Below the pieces are notes generated by a model. It was not told the DNA's origin, did not search any database, and was given only the letters and a program-made list of their open reading frames with translations. From Artocarpus heterophyllus (Eukaryota; Streptophyta; Magnoliopsida; Rosales; Moraceae): a DNA stretch of 64,000 nt. Each line of letters opens with the position of its first letter. The stretch's first letter is position 1. The stretch is from contig CM046330.1 in NCBI GenBank assembly GCA_025403435.1, positions 20,358,239 to 20,422,238 on the forward strand, given 5' to 3'. Position numbers and translations under genes: made by a program. Below, piece by piece: positions 21,027 through 32,938 of the stretch.

Positions 21027-24000
21027 TTCCCCTCCTCTTGAAAAGGATTTGTCCTCAAATTAGACTCTGCATCAAAAGGACTCAAATCAGAAACATTGAA
21101 GGTAGCACTTACATTATACTCACCTTGCAAATCCAACTTGTAAGCATTGTCATTAATTCTTTCAAGGACTTGAAATGGACCATCTCCCCGTGGTAACAAC
21201 TTTGACTTTCTTTGTTCTGGAAAACGCTCCTTTCTAAAGTGCAACCACACCCAGTCTCCAGGTTCAAAAATCAGCTTGTGTCGCCCCTTATTGGCTTGCT
21301 TTGCATATTGTTCCGTTCTTCGCTCAATGTTGAGTCTTGCTTTCTCATGAATCTGTTTAACAAAGTCAGCCTTCCTTTTGCCATCTAAATTAACACACTC
21401 AGAAACAGGTAGTGGTGATAAATCCAGTGGTGATAAAGGATTAAGACCATAAACAATTTCAAAAGGTGAATACTTAGTAGCAGAATGGACAGAGCGATTA
21501 TATGCAAACTCAACATGCGGTAAACAGTCTTCCCATGATTTAATGTTCTTACTGATGATTGCTCTTAATAAGGTTGACAAAGTCCTATTTACTACCTCAG
21601 TTTGACCATCAGTTTGTGGGTGGCAAGTAGTAGAAAACAACAGCTTAGTACCTAACTTACTCCACAAAGTCTTCCAAAAGTAGCTCAAGAACTTAGCATC
21701 TCTATCTGAAACAATTGTCCTAGGCATGCCATGTATTCTCACAATCTCCCTAAAGAACAATTCAGCAACATGCGATGCATCATCAGTTTTATGACAGGGA
21801 ATAAAATGTGCCATCTTAGAAAACCGATCTACAACCACAAACACACTATCCTTCCCACGTTTGGTCCTAGGTAAACCTAACACAATGTCCATTGAAATAT
21901 CAGTCCAAGGCTCACTAGGAATTGGCAAAGGTGTGTATAAACCATGGGGTTGTGCTCTTGATTTAGCTTGCCTACATGTGACACATTTACTACATATTCT
22001 TTCAACATCCCTTTTCATGTGTGGCCAAAAGAAGTGTTCCTGCAAAACAGCTAAAGTTTTAGCAATTCCAAAATGCCCCATCAATCCGCCACCATGGGAG
22101 TCCCTTACTAACAAATCTCTCAAAGAACAATTAGGCACACAAAGCTTATTCTCCCGAAACAAAAATCCATCATGCCTATAAAATTTACCCATTGCGTTTT
22201 TCTCGCAAGCTCGATAATCCTCACTAAAATCTTGGTCTAAAGGGTATAAATCCTTAATATGCTCAAAACCAAGCAGTTTAGCGTCAAGGATAGAAAGTAA
22301 TGTGTACCTTGCGAGAAAGCGCATCCGCAACAACATTCTCCTTACCTTGCTTGTATCGAATGACATAAGAAATGTCTCGATGAATTTCACCCAGCGAGCA
22401 TGCCTCTTGTTCAACTTTTGTTGTCCCTTCAGATGTTTCAATGACTCGTGATCAGTGTGAATCACGAATTCCTTGGGCCATAGGTAGTGTTGCCAAGTCT
22501 TTAATGCTCGAACCAACGCGTACAACTCCTTGTCATAAGTAGGGTAATTTAGTGTTGACCCACTCAATTTTTCACTGAAATACGCAATTGGTCGTCCTTC
22601 TTGCATCAGCACGGCACCTATACCTACACCAGAAGCATCACATTCAATTTCAAATGTTTTAGAAAAATCAGGTAAAGCAAGTAAAGGAGCATGAGTAAGC
22701 TTATGCTTAATAAGCTGAAACGCCTTCTCTTGTTCTTCTCCCCATTTAAACCCAACATTCTTCTTGATTACTTCTGTGAGTGGTGCAGCCAAAGTACTGA
22801 AATCCCTTACAAACCGCCGGTAAAAGCTAGCAAGTCCATGAAAACTCCGTACTTCTCCAACGCTTGTGGGACTTGGCCATTCTTGGATAGCCCTAACCTT
22901 TTGTTCGTCGACCTGTATACCTTGAGCACTAACAACAAAACCAAGAAAAACAAGCTTATCCGTGCAAAAGGTACACTTCTTAAGATTAGCATACAACTTT
23001 TCCTTCCGTAAAACATCTAAAACAAGTTTCAAATGTTCAATATGGTCATCCAAATTGACGCTATAGATCAGGATATCATCAAAATAAACAACAACAAATT
23101 TCCCAATGAAAGCTCGTAAAACATGGTTCATTAAACGCATAAATGTGCTAGGGGCATTGGTTAAACCGAAAGGCATTACCAACCACTCATACAAACCTTG
23201 TTTTGTTTTGAAAGCTGTCTTCCACTCGTCTCCCTCTTTCATACGAATTTGATGATATCCACTCTTCAGATCAATTTTAGAAAATACACAAGCACCATGC
23301 AATTCATCTAACATGTCATCCAAGTGAGGAATGGGATGTCGATATTTTACCGTGATGTTGTTGATGGCTCGACAATCAACGCACATCCTCCAAGTCCCAT
23401 CTTTCTTAGGCACAAGTAAAACTGGTACGGCGCACGGGCTCATGCTTTCTCTCACGTGTCCCTTCTCCATCAACTCACTTACTTGCCGTTGGAGTTCCTT
23501 TGTCTCCTCGGGATTGCTTCTATAGGCTGGTCGGTTTGGAATTGTAGCTCCAGGTATGAAGTCGATTTGATGTTCAATCCCGCGGATTGGAGGTAAACCT
23601 TGCGGTGTTTCCTCGGGAAAGATATCCTCATACTCCTGCAAAAGAGAAACAACAGAACTATGCAAGGTGGAATCAAGATCGTTAGTGTTTAATAACGCCT
23701 CCTTGTACATGAGTAAAATCATCGGCTGATTAGAAAACAAAGCTCTTATCACATCACTCTCTCTTGCATAAAAGTTTGTTTTTCTCTCTAATTTTACCTC
23801 ATTGGCCAAGTCTTCTTTTGTACTGGCTCTCTCAATGTTCTCTCCTTTTTTCTCCTTTTTCTCGGCCCCTCTATCTTTTTTCCCTCTCTGGCCGAACTCT
23901 CTCTCTGCACTCCAACACTCATTATTTTCACTCCCTTTCTCTCTCTTTTTCTCATTCTGTCCTTTTTGTTCACTCTCCTTTTGTAACCAAACTTGATCTT

Positions 24001-25621
24001 CATGAACCTGTTTTGGTGTCATTGGCACAAGAGTGAATGTTCTCTGGTTGTGCACAAGAGAATATTTATTGGTGTAGCCATCATGTTTGACCCGACGATC
24101 AAATTGCCATGGTCGACCTAGTAACAAGTGTCCGGCTTCCATTGGAACTACATCGCACAAAACTTCATCTTCGTATCTACCAATGCGAAATGAAATTAAT
24201 GCCTGTTTAGTTATCTTCACTTCACCACTATTATTCAACCATTGCAACTTGTAAGGTCGAGGATGTTTGGTCGTTGGCAGCCCTAATTTGTCAACCATAG
24301 TACTGCTAGCAACGTTCGTACAACTCCCTCCATCTATTATCACACTACATACCTTGTTCTGCACGTGGCACCTAGTATGAAAAATGTTCTCACGTTGCTC
24401 TTCTTCTTCCTCTTTGGCTTGCACACTAAGGGCTCGTCGAGTGACCAACAATTCACCTTGGACCGCACACTCCTCCTCATCCACATCCTCCAATGGTGGC
24501 ATGGAGTCCTCGTCCGATTCGTCATCCGTAACAACCTCTCCGTCGTCCCGTAACACCATCACCCTTTTGTTCGGACATTGGCTTGAGATGTGACCCCTGC
24601 CTTGGCATTTGAAACATTTAATATCACGGTTTCGAGAAGTGGATGAATCATATTTACCTTGGTTTGAAGGGCTAGCCGTGGCTGGTTTTGGCTCAAACTT
24701 TGGCCTAGCAACCGATTTCTCTTCTCTCTTCCCATAATTCGGCTTCCATGAAGAAGGTGCCGAACTAACATTCGCACGTGAGCTACCCCTCCTCTTGAGC
24801 TGCTGCTCTACTGTGATGGCCATGTGCAACATGTCTTCTAACTCTACATAGTGTTGCATCTCCACCCTATCTTGAATATCCAGATTTAGCCCTTGCAAAA
24901 ATCTTGCCATGGTTGCTTCTCGATCTTCTTCAACATTGGCTTGTATCATGGCTATTTCCATCTCTTGATAATATTCCTCCACACTCCTGTTTCCTTGTCT
25001 AAGTCCTTGCAACTTTTTGTACAAATCCCGATAGTAATGGCTGCGTACAAATCGCTTTCTCATCACTGTTTTCATCTCCTCCCATGTCTCAATTGGGTGT
25101 TCTCGGTTCCGTCGCCTATTCATTACCAACTGATCCCACCATACAACCGCATAATCAGAGAACTCAATTGCAGCAAGCTTAACTTTTTTTAACTCTGAAT
25201 AGTTATGGCAATCAAACACTAGCTCCACTTTCTTCTCCCACTCTAGGTATGCTCCGGGGTCATTTTTCCCTTGGAATGGCGGAATCTTCATTTTAATACC
25301 TCCCATATTATTGTCTTCCCGGTTCCTAGCTTCTCTATTCCCATTTCCACGCCTAAATCTGCCCCTATTTATCGATGGTTCCTCCAACTCTTCTAATTCA
25401 TCTTCCTCCGAAAGATCACATCCACCCCTCCGCCTATTTTGCATGTTTTGTGGCTGCCTATTGCGTGTTCTGGCATCAACCTCATCTAATCTCTCATGAA
25501 TGGGCTCTAGAGCTCGCGTCAACAACCGTTCCATTTGCCTCATTAAAGCTTGCAACTGAAGATTGGGAACATTTTGTTGTGGAAGATCATCTTCAGCTTC
25601 TCTTTCTTGATTCGGATTCAT
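20804..25621 (-). CDS. gag-pol: B1 gag-pol polyprotein, one frame, with scrambled RNase H end
   Basis: 1605 codons from ATG 25619-25621 ([12 protein letters not shown]). Gag with a [10 protein letters not shown] core; CCHC knuckle [14 protein letters not shown] (about 334); protease VIIDGGSC (about 427); an acid/lysine-rich linker; RT with YFDD (about 844); RNase [12 protein letters not shown] (about 987); integrase zinc domain HGGG...CSKCVTC; DDE core ([19 protein letters not shown]); GPFQVL; CR-like [13 protein letters not shown] (about 1553). Against B2, one base is missing near 22370 and one is added near 22309. The 20 residues between are out of frame, and the usual YKQG...VADALSRR, with the last RNase H Asp, is lost. 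The ORF looks intact, but RNase H is probably impaired. Confidence 0.95.
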   Translation of the reverse strand: MNPNQEREAEDDLPQQNVPNLQLQALMRQMERLLTRALEPIHERLDEVDARTRNRQPQNMQNRRRGGCDLSEEDELEELEEPSINRGRFRRGNGNREARNREDNNMGGIKMKIPPFQGKNDPGAYLEWEKKVELVFDCHNYSELKKVKLAAIEFSDYAVVWWDQLVMNRRRNREHPIETWEEMKTVMRKRFVRSHYYRDLYKKLQGLRQGNRSVEEYYQEMEIAMIQANVEEDREATMARFLQGLNLDIQDRVEMQHYVELEDMLHMAITVEQQLKRRGSSRANVSSAPSSWKPNYGKREEKSVARPKFEPKPATASPSNQGKYDSSTSRNRDIKCFKCQGRGHISSQCPNKRVMVLRDDGEVVTDDESDEDSMPPLEDVDEEECAVQGELLVTRRALSVQAKEEEEEQRENIFHTRCHVQNKVCSVIIDGGSCTNVASSTMVDKLGLPTTKHPRPYKLQWLNNSGEVKITKQALISFRIGRYEDEVLCDVVPMEAGHLLLGRPWQFDRRVKHDGYTNKYSLVHNQRTFTLVPMTPKQVHEDQVWLQKESEQKGQNEKKREKGSENNECWSAEREFGQRGKKDRGAEKKEKKGENIERASTKEDLANEVKLERKTNFYARESDVIRALFSNQPMILLMYKEALLNTNDLDSTLHSSVVSLLQEYEDIFPEETPQGLPPIRGIEHQIDFIPGATIPNRPAYRSNPEETKELQRQVSELMEKGHVRESMSPCAVPVLLVPKKDGTWRMCVDCRAINNITVKYRHPIPHLDDMLDELHGACVFSKIDLKSGYHQIRMKEGDEWKTAFKTKQGLYEWLVMPFGLTNAPSTFMRLMNHVLRAFIGKFVVVYFDDILIYSVNLDDHIEHLKLVLDVLRKEKLYANLKKCTFCTDKLVFLGFVVSAQGIQVDEQKVRAIQEWPSPTSVGEVRSFHGLASFYRRFVRDFSTLAAPLTEVIKKNVGFKWGEEQEKAFQLIKHKLTHAPLLALPDFSKTFEIECDASGVGIGAVLMQEGRPIAYFSEKLSGSTLNYPTYDKELYALVRALKTWQHYLWPKEFVIHTDHESLKHLKGQQKLNKRHARWVKFIETFLMSFDTSKVRRMLLRMRFLARYTLLSILDAKLLGFEHIKDLYPLDQDFSEDYRACEKNAMGKFYRHDGFLFRENKLCVPNCSLRDLLVRDSHGGGLMGHFGIAKTLAVLQEHFFWPHMKRDVERICSKCVTCRQAKSRAQPHGLYTPLPIPSEPWTDISMDIVLGLPRTKRGKDSVFVVVDRFSKMAHFIPCHKTDDASHVAELFFREIVRIHGMPRTIVSDRDAKFLSYFWKTLWSKLGTKLLFSTTCHPQTDGQTEVVNRTLSTLLRAIISKNIKSWEDCLPHVEFAYNRSVHSATKYSPFEIVYGLNPLSPLDLSPLPVSECVNLDGKRKADFVKQIHEKARLNIERRTEQYAKQANKGRHKLIFEPGDWVWLHFRKERFPEQRKSKLLPRGDGPFQVLERINDNAYKLDLQGEYNVSATFNVSDLSPFDAESNLRTNPFQEEGNDGDLGSSNAWKVVDPIQIPIGPVTRARAKKFKEALNGLIHEIWNQENLCKPIDPGPRQPQRCINLIQVLEESG

Positions 25622-26303
25622 TTTTATTTTTTTTTATACCTGCAAAACAACGTTAGATAATAAAGGACCTTACTTCTCTCCCTCACGTGTTTCACTCTAT
25701 CACTTGGTCACTCCGTTCACTCGTGTTTCACTCGAACGATTGGCTTTTACCCTCGAATGTTCTCACCACTCTTGCCTTTTTTTTTTTTAACTCACTTATT
25801 TTCTCTTTCAGTTCTTTTGGAATTTCACAAACAACAATAAAATCTATCCGGCAACAAATTTAGCAACACGTTTTGATACCCAGTTCAAAATGAAGCAAAT
25901 TTTTTTTTTTTTTTTTTTTTACTATGAGGTGAGATCAAATTTGGACACCTGGACACTCAAACAATGGAAAGGAAACAAAAAAAATTTAACGAGGGTTTCC
26001 AGACTTTTTTTTTTTTTTTTGATCCTCTTGATTTTTCTTTTCTTTTTCTTTCTTTTCGTTTTTCTTTTCTTTTCTTTTCTTTTCTTCTTGTGAAATTCGG
26101 TGAGAACAAGAATAATAAACCAAGAAACACAAAATAGGAAACTACCACCTAAACTTGAAACCCAATATACTAGTTACCCAAAACCAAACTAACCAACTTT
26201 TTTTTTTTTTTTGAACGGAATAGAACCTAAGTAATAAATTAGAATTCAAAAACAAACAAGGATAGGCAAACCTGAGGCTAGAACCGAGGCTACTGATACC
26301 AAA
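25622..26303 (-). other. B1 leader with homopurine tracts and PBS
   Basis: 682 bp between 5' LTR and gag. T/C runs at 25898-25920, 26006-26020 and 26034-26090 are A/G runs on the element strand. The primer site beside the LTR reads TTTGGTATCAGTAGCC on the minus strand; the first nine bases of TGGTATCAGAGC match and the rest deviates. Confidence 0.8.
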
Positions 26304-27105
26304 TGACAAGAACCTCGCCAATATACTGACGAAACCCGTTATCAATAAGAAGGAACCAAGACCGTTTCTACTCAGATTTGGATGGAAATCACCGCGACCC
26401 GTTGCTTATATCGAAGCAAGAACCTTGGTATATCGAAGACGCCACAATCAAGGATGGAAAGCCTGATTGATAAGTCGGGGGTTGAACGCTCGGATTGATC
26501 CGAAGAGTTCGTGCAGTTCGTCAAAGAACCAAAGAAAGAATTATTTCTCTCAGAAAATAAACATTCATTCATTCATGTCCCCCCATTAACCTTGGGAACG
26601 CCTATTTATAGGCCAAAATTACAAAGTGTTGCCCAAAAAAAAGAAAAGTTGACAAATTCAAACATAATTACTAAGCCTAAAATAAAAACCAGAAGAAAGG
26701 AAAGTCTTTAATGGCTGATTTTCAGCCATTTACACGCCCAACAATAAACGGAAAGTGCAATTAATCCTCGTCAACAATTTGCATAAATGATTAGCCGCGT
26801 GTGCCAAAATGAGAAGGTTTTCCGAAAGTCTTCCATTGACTTGATCTTGCAAAATTTGAGCTGATTTCAATCAGGCTTGACTCATCCAGGATTCTTCTAG
26901 AACTTGGATCAAATTGATGCACCGTTGTGGTTGGCGTGGGCCTGGGTCAATGGGTTTGCACAAATTTTCTTGATTCCAGATTTCATGAATCAGCCCATTT
27001 AGTGCTTCCTTGAATCTCTTAGCTCGGGCTCTTGTGACTGGTCCAATAGGAATTTGTATTGGGTCAACCACCTTCCATGCATTTGAGCTCCCTAAGTCTC
27101 CATCA
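26304..27105 (-). repeat. B1 5' LTR (promoter LTR)
   Basis: 802 bp, almost identical to 20225-21026. A 5' LTR copy of the pol C-terminus is at 26871-27105, without the rest of the gene. Confidence 0.93.
26602..26610 (-). promoter_or_regulatory. TATA box of B1 5' LTR
   Basis: GGCCTATAAATAGGC on the minus strand: a strong TATAAATA in a near-palindromic setting, conserved in most B LTRs; B0 has TACAAATA. Confidence 0.65.
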
Positions 27106-27469
27106 AGGTTAGTTTCCTTGTTTTTCAAATTTCAAATTTTTGTTATAAATTTTACAATTTCTTTAAAATGTTGTAATCGGAGTTTCTTGAGCTTAGGAAG
27201 CTCCTCATCTAAGCTGGAAGGACTTACATCATTCAAAATCTAGGCTTGATTTCATGGAATTTGGATTAAATCAAGTTTTTTTCCTTTTTCTCCATTTTCA
27301 AATTTCCTTGAAAATTTCTATGTAAATCTTGTTTAAATGTGTTCTACTGTGTTTGTTTATCGTCTATGATCATTATATATGCTCTAGGACTTGAAAAAAT
27401 AGGTTTTAATTTGATTTTGAGCTTGGGGAGGCTGAGAATCAAAGTCTTGGACCTCCCACATTTTTCCAG

Positions 27470-27640
27470 TTCGGCAGGCTGAACTCAATGTCCGGTAGGC
27501 CGGATTCATAGGTTCGGCAGGCCGGATTCCTTTGGTCAGGAGGCCCAACCTAGGCCAGTTCAGCAGGTTAGTTCTGGTTGGCTGGCAGGCTGAACTGTGG
27601 AGTTCGGTAGGCCAGACCAAGGGTTCTGGCAAGTCGACTA
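27470..27640. repeat. Degenerate short repeats in G LTR (TTCGGCAGGC motif)
   Basis: About six diverged copies of a 15-30 bp unit with the core TTCGGCAGGC(C/T)GGA or its variant GGCAGGCTGAACT, at irregular spacing. Some copies are partly palindromic. No coding sense is apparent. Confidence 0.6.
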
Positions 27641-28430
27641 AACTTTATGAAAAATGACCTTTTTCACTCGTTTTTCACCGTATAAGACCTAGATCAAGAT
27701 TCTAACCTTATAAAATGATCTTGTGAACACTAATGGCACCATGAGATAGCTTAGAGATGTAAAATAGCTAAAGCTAAAAATTGATAAACTTAGTTTCTAT
27801 TAAAGGTTGTTCATGGTTCCGTGGAGCTAACGTATAGCAGATCGGGACTGCGGTGTTGAACTTTGGTAGGGGATATCGACGTAGGACTTCTATCCTTTCC
27901 CCTTGGTAACCATGTTTTTAAAGGGATTTGTCCACAAAGCATTTCCTTCTTAAGTGTTTTCAAGAATTGAAATTTATCACTTATTTTCATTATTGGTTAA
28001 ATAATAGATGATCATAATAAACGTAATGAGAACATTCGGTAAAAGAGATATGATAATGATATGACGCCAAACCTGTCGATTAGTACCGTCCAGAATGATA
28101 AAATAGAGCATGATGTCATGTATAGAGATTAGGTCGTGGGGAGCGCGGCCTCGGGGGCAGGTCCCGAAACCCAACTGGGCTACTTCGGTGGTGATTCATA
28201 TGGCTTTGCCTATAATACAATAATGAGACTGTCTATGGATGAGTAACGGATTAATCGGTCTGAATAAATTCAATAAATTCCAATTTGTTACTTGTTCATT
28301 TATTTGTTCCGTGTTATAGCTTTCGTTTAAATATGAAATATATGTGTTTAGATTAAATGTTTTTAAAGACTTAGTCCGATTGAGCCTTTTGCTCACATTT
28401 TCTTGTTTTAAAACCTTCCCCATGGGAACA

Positions 28431-28462
28431 CCCCCCACCAACCCCACCCCCCCGCCCCCTCC
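28431..28462 (-). other. C-rich run; G-quadruplex-type motif on the G LTR sense strand
   Basis: Plus strand CCCCCC-ACCAA-CCCC-A-CCCCCCC-G-CCCCC. The minus strand, which is the LTR sense strand, has four or more runs of at least four Gs with short loops. Matches the G3+N1-7 rule; folding not tested. Confidence 0.6.
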
Positions 28463-28603
28463 TCTAGGTGGAACTCAGCTTAGGGAAGACTGAAGAATCA
28501 GGAAGAAACTGCATGTAATATTTTAGTTTATTTATTTTTCTTAGACTGTGGTTATGTATTTAATATTGCTGGTACCATGTGTGCACATTAAAGTGAGTCC
28601 AGT

Positions 28604-29401
28604 TGATGAGGACATCGTTAGCACAAGCAAGAGCACGTGGGAGACATATTCAGATCCAATTCAAGTTCCCATTGGTCCAGTTACGAGAGCTCGTGCGAAG
28701 AAGTTTAAAGAAACGCTTATTGGGCTGATTCAAGCAACTTGGGCTCAAGCTATTGCACGGAGGCCCATTGAGGGAATTGCATGCGACAACCAGACCAACA
28801 AATGCGTGATTCAAGCTCTAGAAGGGATTGAGTAATTTCCATTTTAGTTACTTTCCCGTTTTGAGGCGACACATGGCGAGAAGAATCAGCTTATTTACCT
28901 TTTAATGTCTATTTTTCTTTTTGCGTTTGTGTTATTTCTATTATTGTAAGGCTTTTAAGCCATTAAGGGAACTTTCCTTATTTAGTTTAGATTTGACATT
29001 TGGTAAATGATTTTCCCAAAATTCCATGGGAATTAGGAGCTGAAAATTCGCATAGGAACCCCTATATATTGTAACGAATTTCATTCAATGGAATACAAGT
29101 ATTAACACAATTTGAGGTTTCAATTCTCTTTGGTTCCTAAACGAACTATTCGAACTTATCAGAAATTTCCGTGGCGTTCATAGACTTATCAATCAGTCCA
29201 TCCATAGCTGATTGTGGCGTCCTCACATACCAAGACTTATCAGTCAGTCCATCCATAGCTGATTGTGGCGTCCTCACATACCAAGGTTCGTGCTTCTCGT
29301 TGGGCATCGGGTCGCGGTTCCATCCAAAACCGGTTAGAAATTTTGATCTTGGAAACCAATCTTGGTTAGGGTCGCATCAGCTCTTGGCGTGGTTCGTATC
29401 A
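28604..29401 (+). repeat. Solo LTR of family A inside G
   Basis: 798 bp, TGATGAGGACATC to GGTTCGTATCA, with perfect TSD CCAGT at 28599-28603 and 29402-29406. There is no internal region, so it is a solo LTR. The pol C-terminal codons (to 28835) are joined in frame to upstream G sequence from an ATG at 28548, giving a 95-codon chimeric frame with [13 protein letters not shown]. It is an accident of insertion unless transcription is shown. Confidence 0.93.
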
Positions 29402-29610
29402 CCAGTGGGGCCCAATGGTGTTTGTTTATTTGATAGTTTCCCTTTCATTTGTTCGCTTCCATATATTTAACTAATGTCGCAAGGAATTTTAACAATTTCA
29501 CTTTCTTATAATAAATTCTTAATATCTTTTAAAATGGCGGTTTCTACAAAATTTAATTTATTTAATATAATTAATCCATCACATCATCTCCCAGATTTTG
29601 GGGCGTGACA

Positions 29611-30131
29611 TAGTTCTTCAAATTTTCTAATATGCAACAGACATATTATCTTGTTTCAAATTCATGAACTCTTTCTTCTTTTCCCTCCTTGTAGCCATTG
29701 TGAAATATTTCGCTTCAAAGATTTCTCTAAATCTTTCCCAAGTCATGGTTGTGACATCATAAACATTAGCCATCGTATCCTACCAATAACTGGCATCATC
29801 ACGAAGCATAAAAGCACTAAAACATTTTCATCATTGGGAATTTTGCCATTATTAAACATTCTCTCCATTGTCCTGAGCCAATTCTCAGCATCATTAGGAT
29901 TTGCATTGCCCGAAAACTCTACTGGCTTGAATTTCTAAAATTTCACAACTACCAAATCATTTTCAACTCGTTCAACAGGAGCTGGTGGTGGTGGAGGAGG
30001 AGGTGGAAGCTCCATTTCTCGCCTCATGTCTCACTCTAGAAACCTTTTGACTAATTCAGTAAGATGGTCAATGTAGGAATCTCTCTCATCTCGCTACCTT
30101 CTAGCTGAATTTTTCCCCCTAGTTTCAACCA
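29611..30131 (-). pseudogene. gag: C1 gag N-terminal remnant
   Basis: On the minus strand from ATG 30129-30131 (MVETRGKNSARR), a proline run follows REMELPP, then FSGNANPNDAENWLRTMERMF, typical of plant Ty3/gypsy gag. Stops occur after VKRFLE and after VVVKF and the frame shifts near 29820. It ends at KFEEL where G inserted; the coding continues at 19787. Confidence 0.82.
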
Positions 30132-30312
30132 TTATTGTTTTTCTCATGTAAATAACATCTTAGCTCTTACATATAACAATAAAGGCCAATAATAACAGTG
30201 CACAATAATAATAATTGACATAGAAAACATAAAATCAACTTATTGGTCAACTGAACTTTTCCGACCATGATCCTTGTATATGGACGGTCTATAGAACCAC
30301 TTTAAACCAAAA

Positions 30313-30324
30313 GCTCTGATACCA
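30313..30324 (-). promoter_or_regulatory. C1 primer binding site (initiator tRNA-Met)
   Basis: Minus strand TGGTATCAGAGC, three bases from the LTR end ...GACATCTCA. It fixes the C1 5' LTR boundary and orientation. Confidence 0.85.
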
Positions 30325-30943
30325 AACTGAGATGTCTGCCTAACTTATTCACACTGCTAATACATATAATCAAGTTAGATGATGCCATATTTTACTTAGA
30401 TCCAAGTTGATTATTAAGGAAAATACCTGGCAAATTTGAACTTTTCCAACAACCTCGTAATTTACAAACAACCATATGTTTATATATTCATAAAAGATGG
30501 GCTAGCAAAAAATATTTACAATAATTTACATCTCAAAATGAAAAGCCACCCAAACCGTACTTATAACTATCCCATAGTAGCTACAAGTACTAAATTATGA
30601 AGTTCAAACTAAACTATGCTCATGTAAGGTCAACAGTGCCCATAAACGTGGAGTCATAGGAGCAAAGAGCGTGCCAGTCGACCTTTAAATCAACATTACT
30701 GAGATGCACCATCATCTGCAGCATAAGATAAAACGAGCTAATGCCCAATATAGAAACTATGTTATTTAATGTGGTAGCATCATGTATGTGCTCATAACAT
30801 ATCCATCGTACATATTGTATCATAGAAACATTTAATGCGCACATAATTATGTACACCATGAGTTGCCCGCTTAGCCCTATTACAAGCGTGCAAGTATACT
30901 AACGAACCTTCACCGATTAATAATGCCTTAGGCTACCACTTGA

Positions 30944-31846
30944 TGATATGAACCCTACCGACTAACGCGACAAGACCCGACACCAAGTCTGGAATTCGAA
31001 CCCTTAATCCCTTAAGACACACGTTTGTTGAGCCTTGACCCGTAATCTAGTGAGACACGAACCAAGAGCCATGGATAGGTAGATGCCACACCTAAAATTT
31101 CAAGAACACTTAAACCCTAGATGATAAGTCAGTTTGTTTAACACCACAAGTTTAATCTTGATAAGTTCAAAAGTATTCTCAAGAAAATAAGAAGAACGTA
31201 AGAAAACCTCACAAAATTCGTGAATATTGATCGGATTGATTACTTTCAAAATAACAAAGTGTTTACAATTATATGGGAATGATTTTCAGCCCAAAAGAAT
31301 CCCTAAGCGAAGGTTGACTTAGAAAATCCCTTAATTGGTGCTTTCCCATGCGAAATTAAGCCCTAAAATAACACAAAAGGAAAGTTGCTAATCTTATCCC
31401 TTAAAATGTGCCTAACCTAATCCAGAAAAGGGAAGAATCCAGGTTTTTTTTTATGCCTAACAAAACTGAATTTAACAACTAAGAAAATATGAAAATTACA
31501 CTACCAAAATAAATTGATGACGAGGCTCAAACTTGATGACATGGCACCCACGTGTCGATCCAAAATAGGAAGGTTTCCTGAAATTGTAAATCTGTCCCAC
31601 AATTTACTGCATGCACATCATCAATGTGAATCTTCTAGAACCTTAATCATCATGACTAGGCTCTCTTGAGATTGACTTGGGCCTATACCGGGGCTCCAAT
31701 TATGTGGCACGTTGCAAACTTGTTGAATGAGCCCGTTTAATGCCTTCTTGAATTGCTTGGCCTTAGACCTCGTAATTGGACCACTTGAATGGTTTAAGGG
31801 ATCACGAACATGACTCCTAACTTGTGCAGCTCCATTGCTTGCATCA
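30944..31846 (-). repeat. E: solo LTR of a third CRM-like family
   Basis: 903 bp with TSD CTTGA at 30939-30943 and 31847-31851. On the minus strand it begins TGATGCAAGCAATGG and ends GGGTTCATATCA. It encodes a diverged pol C-terminus (31621-31846) containing SGPITRSKAKQFKKALNGLI, corresponding to [13 protein letters not shown] of A and B. A weak version of the leader module (TGTGGCATCTACC...CTTGGTTCGTG) is present near 31065-31105. No full E element is in the window. Confidence 0.88.
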
Positions 31847-32832
31847 CTTGAGACAATGGTTTGAAAAATCGTCTCAACCACTCCCGTGAAAGCAATTAAG
31901 TCCCAAGCTAGCCCATGGAACTTAATTAAGGCCAGTTACAAGCCAACTAAATAGTGCACATACAAACAATATCTTTCTCATAGTATGATGATTTTCTTTA
32001 AAAAAACTATACATGTGCCTTTATGCCATGAATGCAAGTGATATAGTAAATCATGTATAATACAACAACAATCTTTTGATGCATTTGAAATAAGTTTCTA
32101 CTTACCTCATTTTCAAAGAAAAGGTGATAAGTGGAAGGCGTCAGTTTCCTCGTCAAGCTAGATGTGCTAGTACGCCTAGTATTATCAATTAGCATCCGGA
32201 GTTATTAACATACACGTACCTCATTTAGCATTTAATATTAAGACAACATTGATATACATATGTGATACTATGAAAATCTATGCAAATCCTTGCATTTATA
32301 AAATTCCAAAAGCATAATAGATTTTCTTCTTGAATATTTTATATTTATGATAAATTTTAGCTTGCATTATGCAACTAGCACAACATTGTAACCAAAAAGC
32401 AACTGTCACATATACATACTTCATTACACCTACACAATACTATGATATAGAGAGATCATAAAATTACTTAAAAGATTTCAAACAAAGAGGGTCCTTTATA
32501 CATATCAATATAAATTGTGTTTATTCCCTCAATGAGCCAACACACACATAATGTTAATACCAAAATAGAATTCCATAAATAACAATTCTAGTAAATGGGC
32601 ATATCCCTAATTTGTATCTTTACCAACATCACCTAAAACTAAGGACAATCTAGTAAGTATCAACACATAAACACATGAACGGATCAAAGGTTTGATAAAC
32701 TAAGAAGCATTAGAGTTGAAATAAATAAAATTTTATTTGATGCTCCACATATATAATCACCAAACTCAATGATTTCCACAATAATATAATTCACGACGTT
32801 CCAAACTAAAGATATTAATCCTAGCGGCAACT

Positions 32833-32858
32833 TATATATATATATATACACACACACT
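32833..32858. repeat. (TA)n(CA)n microsatellite in C1 LTR
   Basis: Short TATATA run followed by CACACA; the C2 LTR has only a short TA run at the matching place (about 47183). Confidence 0.8.
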
Positions 32859-32938
32859 CCCATATAGATAAGATTGCAAATAAAATTACCCTTCTAGTAC
32901 TTTGGGGGCTACTACAATTTTACCTTACATACTCTTTT

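Larger units (their letters stand above)
20225..27105 (-). mobile_element. B1: full-length CRM-clade retrotransposon
   Basis: 6881 bp with TSD AGGTT at 20220-20224 and 27106-27110. Both LTRs are 802 bp and differ, by eye, at two substitutions and two one-base indels. It has a single long gag-pol frame, a leader with long A/G tracts and a PBS. The homologous site in C2 (around 35496-35505) lacks the element and has one copy of the target. It is the best-preserved B copy in the window. Confidence 0.94.
19793..29610 (-). mobile_element. G: Tekay-like solo LTR in C1 gag, split by B1 and a solo A LTR
   Basis: TSD TAGTT at 19788-19792 and 29611-29615. On the minus strand it begins TGTCACGCCCCAAAATCTGG, a start seen in many plant Tekay-type LTRs, and ends CCTAGATGTTACA. 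Excluding B1 and the solo A LTR it is about 2.13 kb, made of 19793-20219, 27111-28603 and 29407-29610. No coding domain, PBS or polypurine tract is seen, so it is read as a solo LTR left by recombination between the two LTRs of a full element. Confidence 0.8.
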
